From Lentzea terrae (GTDB lineage: Bacteria; Actinomycetota; Actinomycetes; Mycobacteriales; Pseudonocardiaceae), in contig NZ_QFWW01000008.1 in the NCBI RefSeq assembly GCF_003265345.1, forward strand, positions 32,290-96,289: a stretch of 64,000 bases of DNA, written 5' to 3'. The position numbers and the translations under genes are program-made. The first letter of the stretch is position 1. Each line of letters opens with the position of its first letter. The notes under the pieces were generated by a model. It was given only the letters and a program-made list of their open reading frames with translations. It searched no databases and was not told where the DNA came from. This document shows positions 16,052-25,984 of this stretch, piece by piece.

Positions 16052-17554
16052 ATGACGGCGCTGCTGTCGGTCCGGGGGCTGGTGAAGCGCTTCCCCGGGG
16101 TGACGGCACTGCAGGGCGTGGACTTCGAGGTGCGCGCGGGCGAGGTGCACTGCCTGCTCGGGCAGAACGGCGCCGGCAAGTCGACGCTGATCAAGGTGCT
16201 GTCCGGCGCGCACCGGCCGGACGAGGGAGAGATCCGCTGGCGGGGCGAGGTCGTGTCGTTCGGCAACCCGACCGCCGCGATGCGCAGCGGTGTGGCCGCC
16301 ATCTACCAGGAGCTGGACCTCGTGGCGGGCTTGTCGGTGGCGGACAACGTGTTCCTCGGCCACGAACTGTCCACAATGGGCTTCAGCAGGCGGTCGGAGG
16401 CACGCCGCAGGACCCGCGCGCTGCTCGACCGGCTGGGACACCCGGACATCTCGCCCGACCGCGACGTCGGCCGGTTGTCCGTGGCGCATCAGCAGGTCGT
16501 CAGCATGGCACGGGCGTTGTCGCTGGACGGCCAGCTGCTGATCATGGACGAGCCCTCGGCCGTGCTGGACCCGGACGAGGTTCGGGTCCTGTTCGGGATC
16601 ATCAGGGAGATCACCGCCCAGGGGGTGGCGGTGATCTACATCTCGCACCGGCTGGCCGAGATCAGGGAGATCGGCGACCGGGTGACCGTCCTCAAGGACG
16701 GCCGCACGGTCGCGACGGGCCTGTCCGCACGCGAGACGAAGACCTCGGAACTGATCGCGTTGATGACCGGGCGCGTGCTGGACAACGTGTTCCCGCAACG
16801 GAAACCGGTCGACCCGGCCGCTCCCGAGGTGCTGGTGGTGCGCGGACTGGCCGACGGCGACCGCTTCGCCGGCGTGGACCTCACCGTCCACGCCGGTGAG
16901 GTGGTCGGGCTCGCGGGTCTCGTCGGGTCGGGCCGCTCGGAGATCCTGGAAACCGTCTACGGCGCGAGGAAAGCGGCCGAGGGCACGGTCGAGGTCGACG
17001 GCAGGAAACTGCGGCGGGGGAGTGTCGGCGCGGCCGTGCGCGCGGGGATGGGGTTGTGCCCGGAGGAGCGCAAGAGCCAGGGGTTGCTGCTGGACCAGGC
17101 CGTCTACCGCAACATCACCGTCTCGTCGCTGTCGTCGTTCGCCAGTTTCGGGTTCCTGGACGACCGCGCCGAACGCGCCCGCTCGATGAAACTCACCGAG
17201 GCACTGGACGTCCGCCCTCCCGGCGTCGGCCGCGTCGTGCGGGGCCTGTCCGGAGGCAACCAGCAGAAGGTCGTGCTCGCGCGGTGGCTGTTGCGCGAGT
17301 GCCGGGTGCTGCTGCTGGACGAACCCACTCGCGGTGTGGACGTGGGCGCGCGCAGCGAGATCTACGAGCTCATCCGCGAACTGGCGGACTCGGGCGTGGC
17401 TGTCGTCGTCGTGTCCAGCGACGTGGAGGAGGTCCTCGGCCTGGCCGACCGGGTCCTGGTGGTGCGCGAGGGCCGCGTGGTGCACGACGGTCCTGCCGAC
17501 GAGATCGACGAGTCCCGGGTCCTCGACCTGGTCATGGAAGGACACGCCGCATGA
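16052..17554 (+). CDS. Sugar ABC transporter ATP-binding protein (RbsA/XylG type)
   Basis: 500 aa with two fused ATPase domains, the size of RbsA/XylG/MglA. Domain 1: Walker A GQNGAGKST (near residue 39), a degenerate signature region, Walker B LLIMDEPSA. Domain 2: second half with LVGSGRSEIL in place of a full Walker A (usual for this family), signature LSGGNQQKVVLARWLL and Walker B VLLLDEPTRGVDVG. The start was chosen for the GAGGTG Shine-Dalgarno 6-11 bases upstream; an in-frame extension to 15959 is not conserved-looking. It drives import of a monosaccharide with the permease and binding protein that follow. Confidence 0.95.
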   Translation: MTALLSVRGLVKRFPGVTALQGVDFEVRAGEVHCLLGQNGAGKSTLIKVLSGAHRPDEGEIRWRGEVVSFGNPTAAMRSGVAAIYQELDLVAGLSVADNVFLGHELSTMGFSRRSEARRRTRALLDRLGHPDISPDRDVGRLSVAHQQVVSMARALSLDGQLLIMDEPSAVLDPDEVRVLFGIIREITAQGVAVIYISHRLAEIREIGDRVTVLKDGRTVATGLSARETKTSELIALMTGRVLDNVFPQRKPVDPAAPEVLVVRGLADGDRFAGVDLTVHAGEVVGLAGLVGSGRSEILETVYGARKAAEGTVEVDGRKLRRGSVGAAVRAGMGLCPEERKSQGLLLDQAVYRNITVSSLSSFASFGFLDDRAERARSMKLTEALDVRPPGVGRVVRGLSGGNQQKVVLARWLLRECRVLLLDEPTRGVDVGARSEIYELIRELADSGVAVVVVSSDVEEVLGLADRVLVVREGRVVHDGPADEIDESRVLDLVMEGHAA

Positions 17555-18576
17555 GCGAGGACACCGCCGCCGTGCCCGCGCAGAAAAGTGCTCCCATCGC
17601 GAAAGAATCCAGCATCTCGGCGTTGCTCGGCTCCCCGGCCGGGCGCAACACCGGACTCGTCGTCGCACTGGTCCTGCTGTGCCTCGGCGGTGTGGTCACC
17701 GCGGGCGACCGGTTCGCCGACGTCGACAACCTGCTCACCATCCTGCGCCTCGCGGCGGTGATCGGCGTCGTGAGCGTCGGCATGACCTTCGTGATCACCG
17801 GCGGCGGGATCGACCTGTCGGTGGGCGCGATCGTCGCGCTGTCGTCGGTGTGGGCGACAACCCTTGCGACCCAAGGGATCGCCAACGATCTGCACTGGAT
17901 CGTCATCGTGTTCACCGCGTTGCTGGTGGGCGGGGCCTGCGGACTGATCAACGGCGTGCTCATCGCGTACGGACGGGTCGTGGCGTTCATCGCGACACTG
18001 GCGAGCCTGGCCGCCGCCAGGGGCTTGGCCGAGATCATCTCCAACCGCAAGACGCAGATCGTGAACGTGCCGGGCTTCACCGCGTTCTTCGACGCATCGG
18101 TGCTGGGGGTACCGGTTCTCGTGGTGATCTTCGCGGTGCTCGCGGCAGGCGGATGGGTGCTGCTCAACCGCACCACGTTCGGCCGCAGGACGTTCGCCGT
18201 GGGCGGCAACCCCGAGGCGGCGCGGCTGGCGGGCATCGACGTGCGGCGGCACACCGTGTGGCTCTACACGCTGCTCGGGCTGTGCTGCGGGCTCGCGGCC
18301 GTCATGCTCATCGCCCGCACCACGACCGGCAGCGCGACCCACGGCGGCCTGTACGAGCTCGACGCGATCGCCGCGGTCGTGATCGGCGGCACGCTGCTGA
18401 CCGGTGGCCGCGGCACGATCGCGGGCACCGTCTTCGGTGTCCTGATCTTCACGACGCTGTCGAACGTCTTCACCCTCAACAACCTCTCCATCTCCGCCCA
18501 GGCCGTCGCGAAGGGCGCGATCATCGTGGTCGCCGTCCTTCTCCAGCAGCGGCTCGCCCGACGCAGCGGCGCCTGA
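17551..18576 (+). CDS. Sugar ABC transporter permease (RbsC type)
   Basis: 341 aa with 8-10 TMs and BPD_transp_2 hallmarks: GMTFVITGGGIDLSVGAIVALSS in the N-terminal third, GLINGVLIAYGRVVAFIATLA mid-protein, and YELDAIAAVVIGGTLLTGGRGTIAGTVFGVL near the C-terminus. The ATG overlaps the ATPase stop (ATGA). Two copies would form the membrane channel with the fused ATPase. Confidence 0.95.
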   Translation: MSEDTAAVPAQKSAPIAKESSISALLGSPAGRNTGLVVALVLLCLGGVVTAGDRFADVDNLLTILRLAAVIGVVSVGMTFVITGGGIDLSVGAIVALSSVWATTLATQGIANDLHWIVIVFTALLVGGACGLINGVLIAYGRVVAFIATLASLAAARGLAEIISNRKTQIVNVPGFTAFFDASVLGVPVLVVIFAVLAAGGWVLLNRTTFGRRTFAVGGNPEAARLAGIDVRRHTVWLYTLLGLCCGLAAVMLIARTTTGSATHGGLYELDAIAAVVIGGTLLTGGRGTIAGTVFGVLIFTTLSNVFTLNNLSISAQAVAKGAIIVVAVLLQQRLARRSGA

Positions 18577-18601
18577 CGCTGCCACAGAGGAGACAGAACC
18601 C

Positions 18602-19627
18602 ATGCCGCACAAGAGAATCGTCGTTCTGATCGCCGCGTTGACACTCGCACTCACCGCGTGCACGGGCAACACGCCGCAGAACCAGGGAGGTGGAAACCAG
18701 GGCGGGGTGAGGGTCGCCAACGACGAACCGGGCAAGAAGGTCGTCATCGGCTTCTCCGCACCGGCCGCCGACCACGGCTGGATGGCCGCGATCACCAACG
18801 CCGCGAAGGCGGAGGCCGGCAAGTACTCCGACGTGGAGCTGCGCGTCGTCGAGGGCACCAACGACGTCAACCTGCAGATCAGCCAGGTCGAGACGTTCAT
18901 CAACGACAAGGTGGACGCGATCGTCCTGCTGCCGTTCGACGGCGCCGCGCTCACGCCGGTCGCGCTCAAGGCCATGAAGGCCGGCATCACCGTGATCAAC
19001 GTCGACCGCGAGTTCGACAGCCCGTTCGCCGCGCGCTCCACCGTGCTGGGCGACAACCACGGCATGGGCGTGTCCGCGGGCACGTACGTCTGCGAACGGT
19101 TGAAGGGCAAGGCAGGTGCGGTGGTCGCGGAGATCGCCGGCATCGACTCGTTGCCGCTGACCCAGGACCGCAGCAAGGGCTTCGCGGAGGCGTTGCAGAG
19201 CTGTGGCCTCAAGGTCAGCAACCGGGTGGCGGCCGAGTTCACCGTGGAGAGCGGCGAGCGAGCCGCCGCGAACCTGCTGCAGGCCGCACCCCGCATCGAC
19301 GCCATCTGGAACCACGACGACGACCAGGGCGTCGGCGTCACCGCCGCGATCAAGAACTCCGGCCGCAGCGAGTTCTTCATGGTCGGTGGCGCGGGATCGG
19401 CGAACGTGATGCGGGAGATCAAGGCGGACAACGGCCCGCACAAGGCCACCGTCATCTACCCGTCCACCCAGGGCGCGGACGGCATCCGGCTCGCGCGGCT
19501 CGCGGTGCAGAACAAGAGCCTCGGCGACCTGGTAGAGGTGGAGGTCCCCCGTCAGGTCCAGCTGTACGCGCCGGTCGTCACGAAGGACAACGTCGACCGC
19601 TACCTGCCCACCGCCTTCGAGTCCTGA
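18602..19627 (+). CDS. Sugar ABC transporter substrate-binding lipoprotein
   Basis: 341 aa. Signal peptide with lipobox LALTAC (Cys 20), so a lipid-anchored periplasm-side binding protein. Periplasmic-binding-protein type 1 fold: KVVIGFSAPAADHGWMAAI, VDAIVLLPFDGAAL, TVINVDREFDS, and a C-terminal lobe with IWNHDDDQGVG. The family binds ribose, galactose, xylose or related sugars and sugar alcohols. GAGGAG lies about 8-10 bases before the ATG. Confidence 0.95.
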   Translation: MPHKRIVVLIAALTLALTACTGNTPQNQGGGNQGGVRVANDEPGKKVVIGFSAPAADHGWMAAITNAAKAEAGKYSDVELRVVEGTNDVNLQISQVETFINDKVDAIVLLPFDGAALTPVALKAMKAGITVINVDREFDSPFAARSTVLGDNHGMGVSAGTYVCERLKGKAGAVVAEIAGIDSLPLTQDRSKGFAEALQSCGLKVSNRVAAEFTVESGERAAANLLQAAPRIDAIWNHDDDQGVGVTAAIKNSGRSEFFMVGGAGSANVMREIKADNGPHKATVIYPSTQGADGIRLARLAVQNKSLGDLVEVEVPRQVQLYAPVVTKDNVDRYLPTAFES

Positions 19628-19647
19628 AAAAGAGAGGACCGTCCACT

Positions 19648-20808
19648 GTGACTGATCTTGGCATCGCGATGGTCGGCCACGCCTTCATGGGAGCCGCGCA
19701 CTCCCAGGCGTGGCGGGTCGCGCCGCGCTTCTTCGACCTGCCGGTGCGGCCGGTGATGTCCGTGCTGTGCGGCAGGGACGCCGACCGGACGCGGGCCGCC
19801 GCGGAACGCCTGGGATGGGCCGAGGCCGTGACGGACTGGAAGTCCGTGCTCGACCGCGACGACGTGCACGTGGTGGACATCTGCACGCCGGGCGACACGC
19901 ACGCCGAGATCGCCGTCGCCGCCCTGGACGCGGGCAAGCACGTGCTGTGCGAGAAGCCGATGGCCAACAGCGTTACCGAAGCAGTGGCCATGGTCGAGGC
20001 CGCCGAACGAGCCGCACGGCGTGGGGTGCGCGCGATGGTCGGCTTCAGCTACCGGAGGGTGCCTGCCCTGGGTCTGGCCAGAGAGCTGGTCGCCCAGGGC
20101 AGGCTGGGGAAGATCCACCACGTGCGCGCCCAGTACCTGCAGGACTGGATCGTCGACCCCGCCGCGCCGCTGTCGTGGCGGCTCGACAAGGAGAAGGCCG
20201 GTTCCGGCGCACTCGGGGACATCGGCGCGCACGTGGTGGACGCCGCGCAGTTCATCCTCGGCGACACCATCGCCGAGGTGTCCGGGACGCTGCAGACGTT
20301 CGTGTCCGAGCGCCCGCTGGCGTCCGCTCACTCCGGGCTGTCCGGTACCGCTGCGGCCGGACAGACCGGGCAGGTCACCGTGGACGACGCCGCGTTGTTC
20401 CTGGCCAGGTTCTCGGGCGGCGCGCTCGGCTCGTTCGAGGCCACGCGGTTCGCCAACGGCCGCAAGAACGCGCTGCGCATCGAGGTCAACGGCTCGGCGG
20501 GCAGCCTGGCGTTCGACCTGGAGGACATGAACGTGCTGCAGTTCTTCGACGGCACCGAGGACTCGGCCGTCGCGGGGTTCCGCCGGATCATGGTGACCGA
20601 GCCGGCGCATCCGTACGTCGGCGCCTGGTGGCCTGCCGGGCACGGTCTGGGCTACGAGCACGCGTTCACCCACCAGGCGGTCGACTTCGTGCGCGCGGTG
20701 GCAGCCGGAACCGACCCCGCACCGTCGTTCGCCGACGGGCTCCAGGTGCAGCGCGTCCTCGCCGCCGTCGAGGACAGCGCCGCGTCCCGCACGTGGCACC
20801 AGGTCTGA
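19648..20808 (+). CDS. Gfo/Idh/MocA-family oxidoreductase
   Basis: 386 aa NAD(P)-dependent sugar or inositol dehydrogenase family. N-terminal Rossmann fold ([19 protein letters not shown], slightly atypical glycine motif), [33 protein letters not shown] with the catalytic-site EKP lysine at about residue 97, and a C-terminal sheet domain with [14 protein letters not shown]. The GTG start has AGAGAGGA about 10 bases upstream. Its position between the importer and an isomerase suggests it oxidises the imported sugar or cyclitol. Confidence 0.92.
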   Translation: MTDLGIAMVGHAFMGAAHSQAWRVAPRFFDLPVRPVMSVLCGRDADRTRAAAERLGWAEAVTDWKSVLDRDDVHVVDICTPGDTHAEIAVAALDAGKHVLCEKPMANSVTEAVAMVEAAERAARRGVRAMVGFSYRRVPALGLARELVAQGRLGKIHHVRAQYLQDWIVDPAAPLSWRLDKEKAGSGALGDIGAHVVDAAQFILGDTIAEVSGTLQTFVSERPLASAHSGLSGTAAAGQTGQVTVDDAALFLARFSGGALGSFEATRFANGRKNALRIEVNGSAGSLAFDLEDMNVLQFFDGTEDSAVAGFRRIMVTEPAHPYVGAWWPAGHGLGYEHAFTHQAVDFVRAVAAGTDPAPSFADGLQVQRVLAAVEDSAASRTWHQV

Positions 20809-20821
20809 GGAGGGAACCGAG

Positions 20822-21829
20822 ATGGCACGTCCGATCACGTTGTTCACCGGTCAGTGGGCCGACCTGCCGTTCGAGGAGGTCGCCCGGCTGGCCTCCGGCT
20901 GGGGCTACGACGGCCTGGAGATCGCCTGCTGGGGCGACCACCTCGAGCCGTGGCGGGCGGCGGAGGACGACGACTACGTCGCGGACCGGCTCGCGATCCT
21001 CGCCAAGCACGACCTGAAGGTGTGGGCGATCTCGAACCACCTCACCGGTCAGGCCGTCTGCGACGACCCGATCGACGAGCGGCACCAGGGCATCCTGTCC
21101 GCTCGCAACTGGGGTGACGGCGACCCCGAAGGCGTGCGGCAGCGGGCGGCCGAGGAGATGAAGGCGACCGCGCGGGCCGCGGCCAGGCTCGGCGTCGACA
21201 CCGTCGTGGGGTTCACCGGCTCGTCGATCTGGAAGACCGTCGCCATGTTCCCGCCGGCGCCCGCCTCGATGATCGACGCGGGCTACCAGGACTTCGCCGA
21301 CCGCTGGAACCCGATCCTGGACGTGTTCGACGAGGTCGGCGTCCGGTTCGCGCACGAGGTCCACCCGTCCGAGATCGCCTACGACTACTGGACGACCGTC
21401 CGCGCGCTGGAGGCGATCGGGCACCGGCCGGCGTTCGGCCTGAACTGGGACCCGTCGCACTTCGTCTGGCAGGACCTCGACCCGGTCGGGTTCCTGTGGG
21501 ACTTCCGCGACCGGATCTACCACGTCGACTGCAAGGACGCCCGGCGCCAGGTCGGCAACGGCCGCAACGGCCGGCTCGGCTCGCACCTGCCGTGGGCGGA
21601 CCCGCGGCGGGGCTGGGACTTCGTCTCCACCGGGCGCGGCGACGTGCCGTGGGAGCAGTCGTTCCGGATGCTCAACACCATCGGCTACGCCGGGCCGATC
21701 AGCGTCGAGTGGGAGGACGCGGGAATGGACCGGCTCCTCGGTGCGCCCGAGGCACTGGAGTTCATCCGCCGCAACGCTTTCGACCCGCCGTCGGCGTCGT
21801 TCGACGCCGCGTTCAGCTCTGGCGGGTGA
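20822..21829 (+). CDS. Sugar phosphate isomerase/epimerase (AP-endonuclease-2-like TIM barrel)
   Basis: 335 aa TIM barrel of the xylose-isomerase-like/IolE-IolI superfamily: strand ends carry [37 protein letters not shown] (metal-ligand Glu/His), [22 protein letters not shown] and [11 protein letters not shown] (metal Glu). This is the order of metal ligands in the family. GGAGGG precedes the ATG. It probably isomerises the product of the adjacent dehydrogenase. Confidence 0.9.
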   Translation: MARPITLFTGQWADLPFEEVARLASGWGYDGLEIACWGDHLEPWRAAEDDDYVADRLAILAKHDLKVWAISNHLTGQAVCDDPIDERHQGILSARNWGDGDPEGVRQRAAEEMKATARAAARLGVDTVVGFTGSSIWKTVAMFPPAPASMIDAGYQDFADRWNPILDVFDEVGVRFAHEVHPSEIAYDYWTTVRALEAIGHRPAFGLNWDPSHFVWQDLDPVGFLWDFRDRIYHVDCKDARRQVGNGRNGRLGSHLPWADPRRGWDFVSTGRGDVPWEQSFRMLNTIGYAGPISVEWEDAGMDRLLGAPEALEFIRRNAFDPPSASFDAAFSSGG

Positions 21830-21873
21830 CACGTCCGGCCGCTGACTTTCCGTGCCGATGGGACAATCGTTCG

Positions 21874-23097
21874 ATGGAGAGCACCTTGGGTGTCGAGGCT
21901 GGATCACCGGCCGCTGTGCTGCGCATGCTGATGGACGGCAGCCCGCGCACCCGAGCGGAGATCGTGGCCGCGACCGGTCTCGCCCGGTCCACCGTGCGGG
22001 CGAGGCTGGACCTGCTCGTGGCCGCCGGGCTGGTGACGGGCAGCGGCACGGGGGAGTCCACCGGCGGCCGCCCGGCCGGCCGGTTCGGGTTCAACCCCGG
22101 CGCCCAGCACGTGCTGGCGGCCGAGGTGGGAGCCACCCACGCCACCGTCGCCGTCTCCGACCTGGGCTGCCGGTTGCTCGCCGTCGAACAGGTGGACCTC
22201 GACGTGGCGGACGGACCGGCGGCGATCCTGCCGCTCCTGGTCACGACCTGGCGCTCGTTGCTCTCGGACGTGGACGCCGCCGAGATCGCGGGCGTCGGCA
22301 TCGGCCTGCCCGGCCCGGTCGAGCACTCCACCGGCCGCCCGAACAACCCGCCGATCATGCCGGGCTGGGACGGGTTCGACGTGCCGGCGGCGATCACGGC
22401 GGAGTTCGACGTGCCGGTGCTGGTCGACAACGAGGTCAACCTGGAGGCACTGGGCGAGCACACCGCCTCGCACCCGGACGTGGCACACATGATCGTGGTG
22501 AAGGCGGCGACCGGCATCGGCGCCGGGCTGATCAGCAACGGCGTGCTGCACCGCGGCGCGGCGGGCGCGGCGGGGGACCTGGGACACATCAGGGTGCCGG
22601 AGGGCGGCGGGGCGCTGTGCCGGTGCGGCAACACCGACTGCCTGGAGGCGGTCGCCGCCGGTCCCGCGCTGGCGGCGAAGCTGCGGAACCTGGGACATCC
22701 CGCCGCGTCTACGGCCGACGTGGTGAACCTGGTCCGGGCCGGCAACCTCGAGGCAGGCCGGGTCGTGCGCCAGGCGGGCAGGGACATCGGCGAGGTGCTC
22801 GCCGGCTGCGTCAGCATGTTCAACCCGTCGCTGGTGGTCATCGGCGGCCTGCTGGCGGAGGCGGGCGAGATGCTGCTGGCCGGCGTGCGCGAGTCGATCT
22901 ACCGGCGCTCGCTGCCGCTGGCCACGGAGAACCTGCGGATCGTCGCGTCGGGCGCCGGTGAGACGGCAGGGGCGTTGGGTGCGGCGGCGATGGTGGTGCG
23001 GCACGTGTTGTCGCCGGAGGTGCTGGACGCGCGGCTGGGCGAGGTCGCCGCTGGTGGTGCCGCCGGTGAGGTGCGGCTGTCTTCGCACGCCACCTGA
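21874..23097 (+). CDS. ROK-family transcriptional repressor
   Basis: 407 aa: an N-terminal winged helix (RTRAEIVAATGLARSTVRARLDLLVAAGLV, residues ~28-57) and a C-terminal ROK sugar-kinase-like fold with GVGIGLPGPVEHSTGRPNNPPIMPGW, DNEVNLEALGE, KAATGIGAGLI and the zinc motif ALCRCGNTDCLEAVA. Most likely the sugar-responsive repressor of the preceding ABC/oxidoreductase/isomerase operon, 44 bases after the isomerase stop. Confidence 0.93.
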   Translation: MESTLGVEAGSPAAVLRMLMDGSPRTRAEIVAATGLARSTVRARLDLLVAAGLVTGSGTGESTGGRPAGRFGFNPGAQHVLAAEVGATHATVAVSDLGCRLLAVEQVDLDVADGPAAILPLLVTTWRSLLSDVDAAEIAGVGIGLPGPVEHSTGRPNNPPIMPGWDGFDVPAAITAEFDVPVLVDNEVNLEALGEHTASHPDVAHMIVVKAATGIGAGLISNGVLHRGAAGAAGDLGHIRVPEGGGALCRCGNTDCLEAVAAGPALAAKLRNLGHPAASTADVVNLVRAGNLEAGRVVRQAGRDIGEVLAGCVSMFNPSLVVIGGLLAEAGEMLLAGVRESIYRRSLPLATENLRIVASGAGETAGALGAAAMVVRHVLSPEVLDARLGEVAAGGAAGEVRLSSHAT

Positions 23098-23100
23098 GCC

Positions 23101-23400
23101 GTGCCCGACCGGCCTGAGATCGTCTGCATCTGCGGCTCCGCCCGGTTCGTGGACGAGATGCGTGCGGCGAACCGGGATCTGACCTTCGCAGGTGTCATCG
23201 TCGTCGCGCCGGGCGAAACGGACGAGCCGATCACCGACGAGCAGAAGACCGCGCTGGACGCCCTCCACCTGCGCAAGATCGACCTGGCCGACCGGGTTCT
23301 GGTCGTCAACCCCGGCGGGTACATCGGCGAGTCCACGTGCAGGGAGATCGCCTATGCCCGCGCCAACGGCAAGCCGATCTCGTTCACCGATCCCGTCTGA
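23101..23400 (+). CDS. Small Rossmann-like protein (nucleoside 2-deoxyribosyltransferase/DUF4406-like)
   Basis: 99 aa. Begins EIVCICGSARFVDEM and continues with LHLRKIDLADRVLVVNPGGYIGESTCREIAYARANGKP, the pattern of small nucleoside 2-deoxyribosyltransferase-like or DUF4406 proteins. It lacks convincing full catalytic sets at this length. GTG start three bases after the ROK stop, so probably co-transcribed with it. Function not established. Confidence 0.65.
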   Translation: MPDRPEIVCICGSARFVDEMRAANRDLTFAGVIVVAPGETDEPITDEQKTALDALHLRKIDLADRVLVVNPGGYIGESTCREIAYARANGKPISFTDPV

Positions 23401-23490
23401 CGAAGACCTCCACTGGGTCCAGACGGCCTAGTAATGGCGGCTCTCATCCTTAAGGCACGTGAGCTTCGACGGTGAAGTGCCGACTTTTGA

Positions 23491-23520
23491 TTGACAGTCG
23501 CCAATAGTCGGGCCTACCGT
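23491..23520 (+). promoter_or_regulatory. Promoter for a leaderless HTH gene
   Basis: TTGACA at 23491-23496, an 18-base spacer, and TACCGT at 23515-23520. The ATG of the HTH protein begins six bases after the -10 box, where transcription should start, implying a leaderless mRNA. No Shine-Dalgarno is present. Confidence 0.6.
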
Positions 23521-23526
23521 CGCCTC

Positions 23527-23793
23527 ATGACTGTGGCCCACGCAACACCGGGGGTGACCGTCGGCAAGGAGCCCACGGTGGCGACCCGGCGGCTGCTGCG
23601 GCTCATGCGCACCGGCGCGACCGACCGCGCGATCGCCCGTGAACTCGACGTCAGCCTCCGCACCCTGAACCGGCGCATCGCGCGCCTGCAGTCGTTGCTG
23701 GGCGTGCAGTCCCGGTTCCAGCTCGGTGTGCTCGCGGCGGAGCTGAGGTGGCTGGCGCAGCCGGTCGGCGAGCGACCGTCGGGTTCCCGCTGA
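23527..23793 (+). CDS. Stand-alone LuxR-like HTH protein
   Basis: 88 aa. Residues ~20-75 form a LuxR/GerE-type HTH (TRRLLRLMRTGATDRAIARELDVSLRTLNRRIARLQSLLGVQSRFQLGVLA) with no sensor or receiver domain. Related full-length proteins usually carry an N-terminal ligand or TrmB-like domain, so this is either a minimal regulator or a C-terminal relic under its own promoter. The near-consensus promoter placed for leaderless translation argues it is expressed. Confidence 0.6.
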   Translation: MTVAHATPGVTVGKEPTVATRRLLRLMRTGATDRAIARELDVSLRTLNRRIARLQSLLGVQSRFQLGVLAAELRWLAQPVGERPSGSR

Positions 23794-23882
23794 CGCCCCT
23801 GCTGTCACAACTTCGCGTGGCTGCCTTGTCCTAGCTGCTGAACGGGTCCGATTCGGCGCAGCGGCGAGGAAGGCAGGACGTC

Positions 23883-24785
23883 ATGAGGGGTAGACACCAG
23901 GAAGCGCCTTCGTCGTCGGCGGGTCTGCGCGCCCTTCCTCGTCCGGTGGCGGTGGCCGTGGGTGGCGGCGGGGTGGTGGGAGCCGCGCACGTCGGCGTCG
24001 GGCATGCGTTGGAGCAGCGCGGGTTCGTGCCGGACCTGGTCGTCGGCACCTCGGTGGGTGCCCTCACCGGGGCGATCGCGGCCGCGCACCCCGGAACGGC
24101 CGCGCCGTGGCTGGACGACGTGTGGATCCGGTTGCGGCGCAGGGAAGTGTTTCCGCTCGGCTGGTTGTCCTCGCGAGCCAGCCTCTTCACTGACCGCGGG
24201 CTGCGCCGGTTGATCGCTCGTGCGGGACTGCCGGCGCGGATCGAGCAGCTGGCGATCCCGTTCACCGCGGTTGCCATGGACTTGGACACCGGTGCCGAGG
24301 TGCTGCTCGACCACGGCGACCTCGAGTCCGCGTTGCTCGCCAGCGCGGCCATTCCCGGCGTGCTGCCCCCGGTCGATCGCGACGGTCGCACGCTTGTCGA
24401 CGGGGGAGTCGTCGCTTACGTCCCGGTGCGAGCGGCTCACAAAGCCGGGGCCGCCAGCGTGGTGGTGCTCGCGGCCGGGCCGGAGAGCTCGCCCCTGTTC
24501 CCGACCGTGCTGCGCCGGCGTGCTGGAGCGATCGCCGCTCGCGCCGGGCTGCTCCTGCTGCGTCATCAGATCGAACGCGATCTGCGCGAGGTGTCCGACC
24601 AGATTCCCGTCGTCGTGCTGCCGACCGGCGTCAAGGACTGGCCCGGGCCGTGGGACTTCCGCCATTCCGGGCGGCTGATCAGCACGGCGTCGCGCACGGC
24701 GGGGCGCTTTCTCGACGGACTGAACGCAGAAGGGCCTGGCCTGTACCGGGAAGGTGCCGCGCAACCGGCGGGGGTCGGCCGATGA
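23883..24785 (+). CDS. Patatin-like phospholipase
   Basis: 300 aa patatin/RssA-type serine hydrolase: oxyanion glycine block AVGGGGVVGAAHVGV (residues ~23-37), nucleophile motif GTSVGA (Ser near 56), and the catalytic-dyad Asp in VDGGVVAYVP (near 176). No signal peptide; likely membrane-peripheral acyl hydrolase. AGGAAGG precedes the ATG. It heads a four-gene operon with one-to-four-base overlaps (glycosyltransferase, small membrane protein, alpha/beta-hydrolase-like), suggesting coupled lipid deacylation and glycosylation. Confidence 0.88.
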   Translation: MRGRHQEAPSSSAGLRALPRPVAVAVGGGGVVGAAHVGVGHALEQRGFVPDLVVGTSVGALTGAIAAAHPGTAAPWLDDVWIRLRRREVFPLGWLSSRASLFTDRGLRRLIARAGLPARIEQLAIPFTAVAMDLDTGAEVLLDHGDLESALLASAAIPGVLPPVDRDGRTLVDGGVVAYVPVRAAHKAGAASVVVLAAGPESSPLFPTVLRRRAGAIAARAGLLLLRHQIERDLREVSDQIPVVVLPTGVKDWPGPWDFRHSGRLISTASRTAGRFLDGLNAEGPGLYREGAAQPAGVGR

Positions 24786-25984
24786 GCACCATCGCGTTCC
24801 TCAACATCGGCATGCACGGCCGGGTCAACCCGACGCTGCCGGTCGTCGCCGAGCTCGTCCGGCGCGGCCACACCGTCACGTACCACACGTCGCCCGCGTT
24901 CCGGGACGAGATCGAGGCGGCCGGCGCGACGGTGCACCTCTACCCGGGAGGCGACCAGCCGTTGCCGAATCCGCCGTTGCCGATCACGCTGGTGGACGGA
25001 CTCGTGCGTGGCGCGATCGAGCTGGTGCCCGCCGTGCGCGGCGACCTGAGCCGAGTCCGGCCGGACCTGATCGTCCACGACAACGCCTGTGTGTGGGGTG
25101 CGGTCGCCGCGCGCGAGCTCGGCGTACCGGCGGCTTCGTCGTACACGACGTTCGCCTTCAACCGGCAGGTGCCCAGCCCGACCCGCGCGTCGCTGGACCT
25201 GTTGCAGGGAGCCAAACCTGGGTACTTCGCGAGCTTCCTGCGGTCGCGCCGGCAGCTCAGCCGCCGGTTCGACGCGCGCGGGCTACCCGTGGTCGACCTG
25301 GGCAACATCCGCCAGCCGCTCAACCTGGTGTTCACGTCGCGCGCGTTCCAGCCCGGCGCAGAGGACTTCGACCAGTCCTACCGGTTCGTCGGCCCGAGCA
25401 TCGGCGCCCGCCCGGCCGACCCGTCGTTCCCGGTCGACGTGCTGCGCGGACCGGTGCTGTACGCGTCGCTGGGCACGGTGTTCAACGCGGACCCGAAGCT
25501 GCTGCGCACCTTCGCCACCGCGCTGGCTCCGCTGGGCGGCACCGTGATCGTCTCAACTGGACAGACCGACCCCTGCGCGCTGGGAACGTTGCCCGCCAAC
25601 GTGATCGCCCGCCGCTTCGTGCCGCAGCCGGAGGTGCTGGCCCGCGCCGCGTTGTTCGTCACTCACGGCGGGATGAACAGCGCCAACGAGGCCCTGTACG
25701 CCGGTGTCCCGTTGCTCGTGGTTCCGCAGGGTGCCGACCAGCCGCTGGTGGCCAGGCGGATCGTCGAGCTGGGCGCGGGTCTGTCGCTCCGGCCTCAGGA
25801 CGTCGCGGAGGACGCGGTGCGTGCGCGAGCCAGGAGTCTGCTCGAAGACCCGCGGTTCCGCGCCGGTGCGAGCGAACTGCAGACCGCCCAGCGCGAGGCG
25901 GGTGGCTACCGGCGGGCCGCCGACGAACTCGAGGACTACCTGCGCAACGCACGCCCGGTCGCGCAACGCAGCGGGGCCGAGTGA
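24782..25984 (+). CDS. MGT-family (UGT-like) glycosyltransferase
   Basis: 400 aa GT-B enzyme of family GT1. The N-terminal acceptor domain starts IAFLNIGMHGRVNPTLPVVAELVRRGH (the GHVNP-type loop), and the C-terminal donor domain holds LYASLGTVFN and the nucleotide-sugar motif FVPQPEVLARAALFVTHGGMNSANEALYAGVPLLVVPQGADQPLVA. Relatives glycosylate macrolides, sterols or diacylglycerol. The ATG overlaps the patatin stop by four bases. Given its neighbours a lipid acceptor is more likely than a macrolide (inference); no polyketide genes are near. Confidence 0.9.
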   Translation: MSTIAFLNIGMHGRVNPTLPVVAELVRRGHTVTYHTSPAFRDEIEAAGATVHLYPGGDQPLPNPPLPITLVDGLVRGAIELVPAVRGDLSRVRPDLIVHDNACVWGAVAARELGVPAASSYTTFAFNRQVPSPTRASLDLLQGAKPGYFASFLRSRRQLSRRFDARGLPVVDLGNIRQPLNLVFTSRAFQPGAEDFDQSYRFVGPSIGARPADPSFPVDVLRGPVLYASLGTVFNADPKLLRTFATALAPLGGTVIVSTGQTDPCALGTLPANVIARRFVPQPEVLARAALFVTHGGMNSANEALYAGVPLLVVPQGADQPLVARRIVELGAGLSLRPQDVAEDAVRARARSLLEDPRFRAGASELQTAQREAGGYRRAADELEDYLRNARPVAQRSGAE

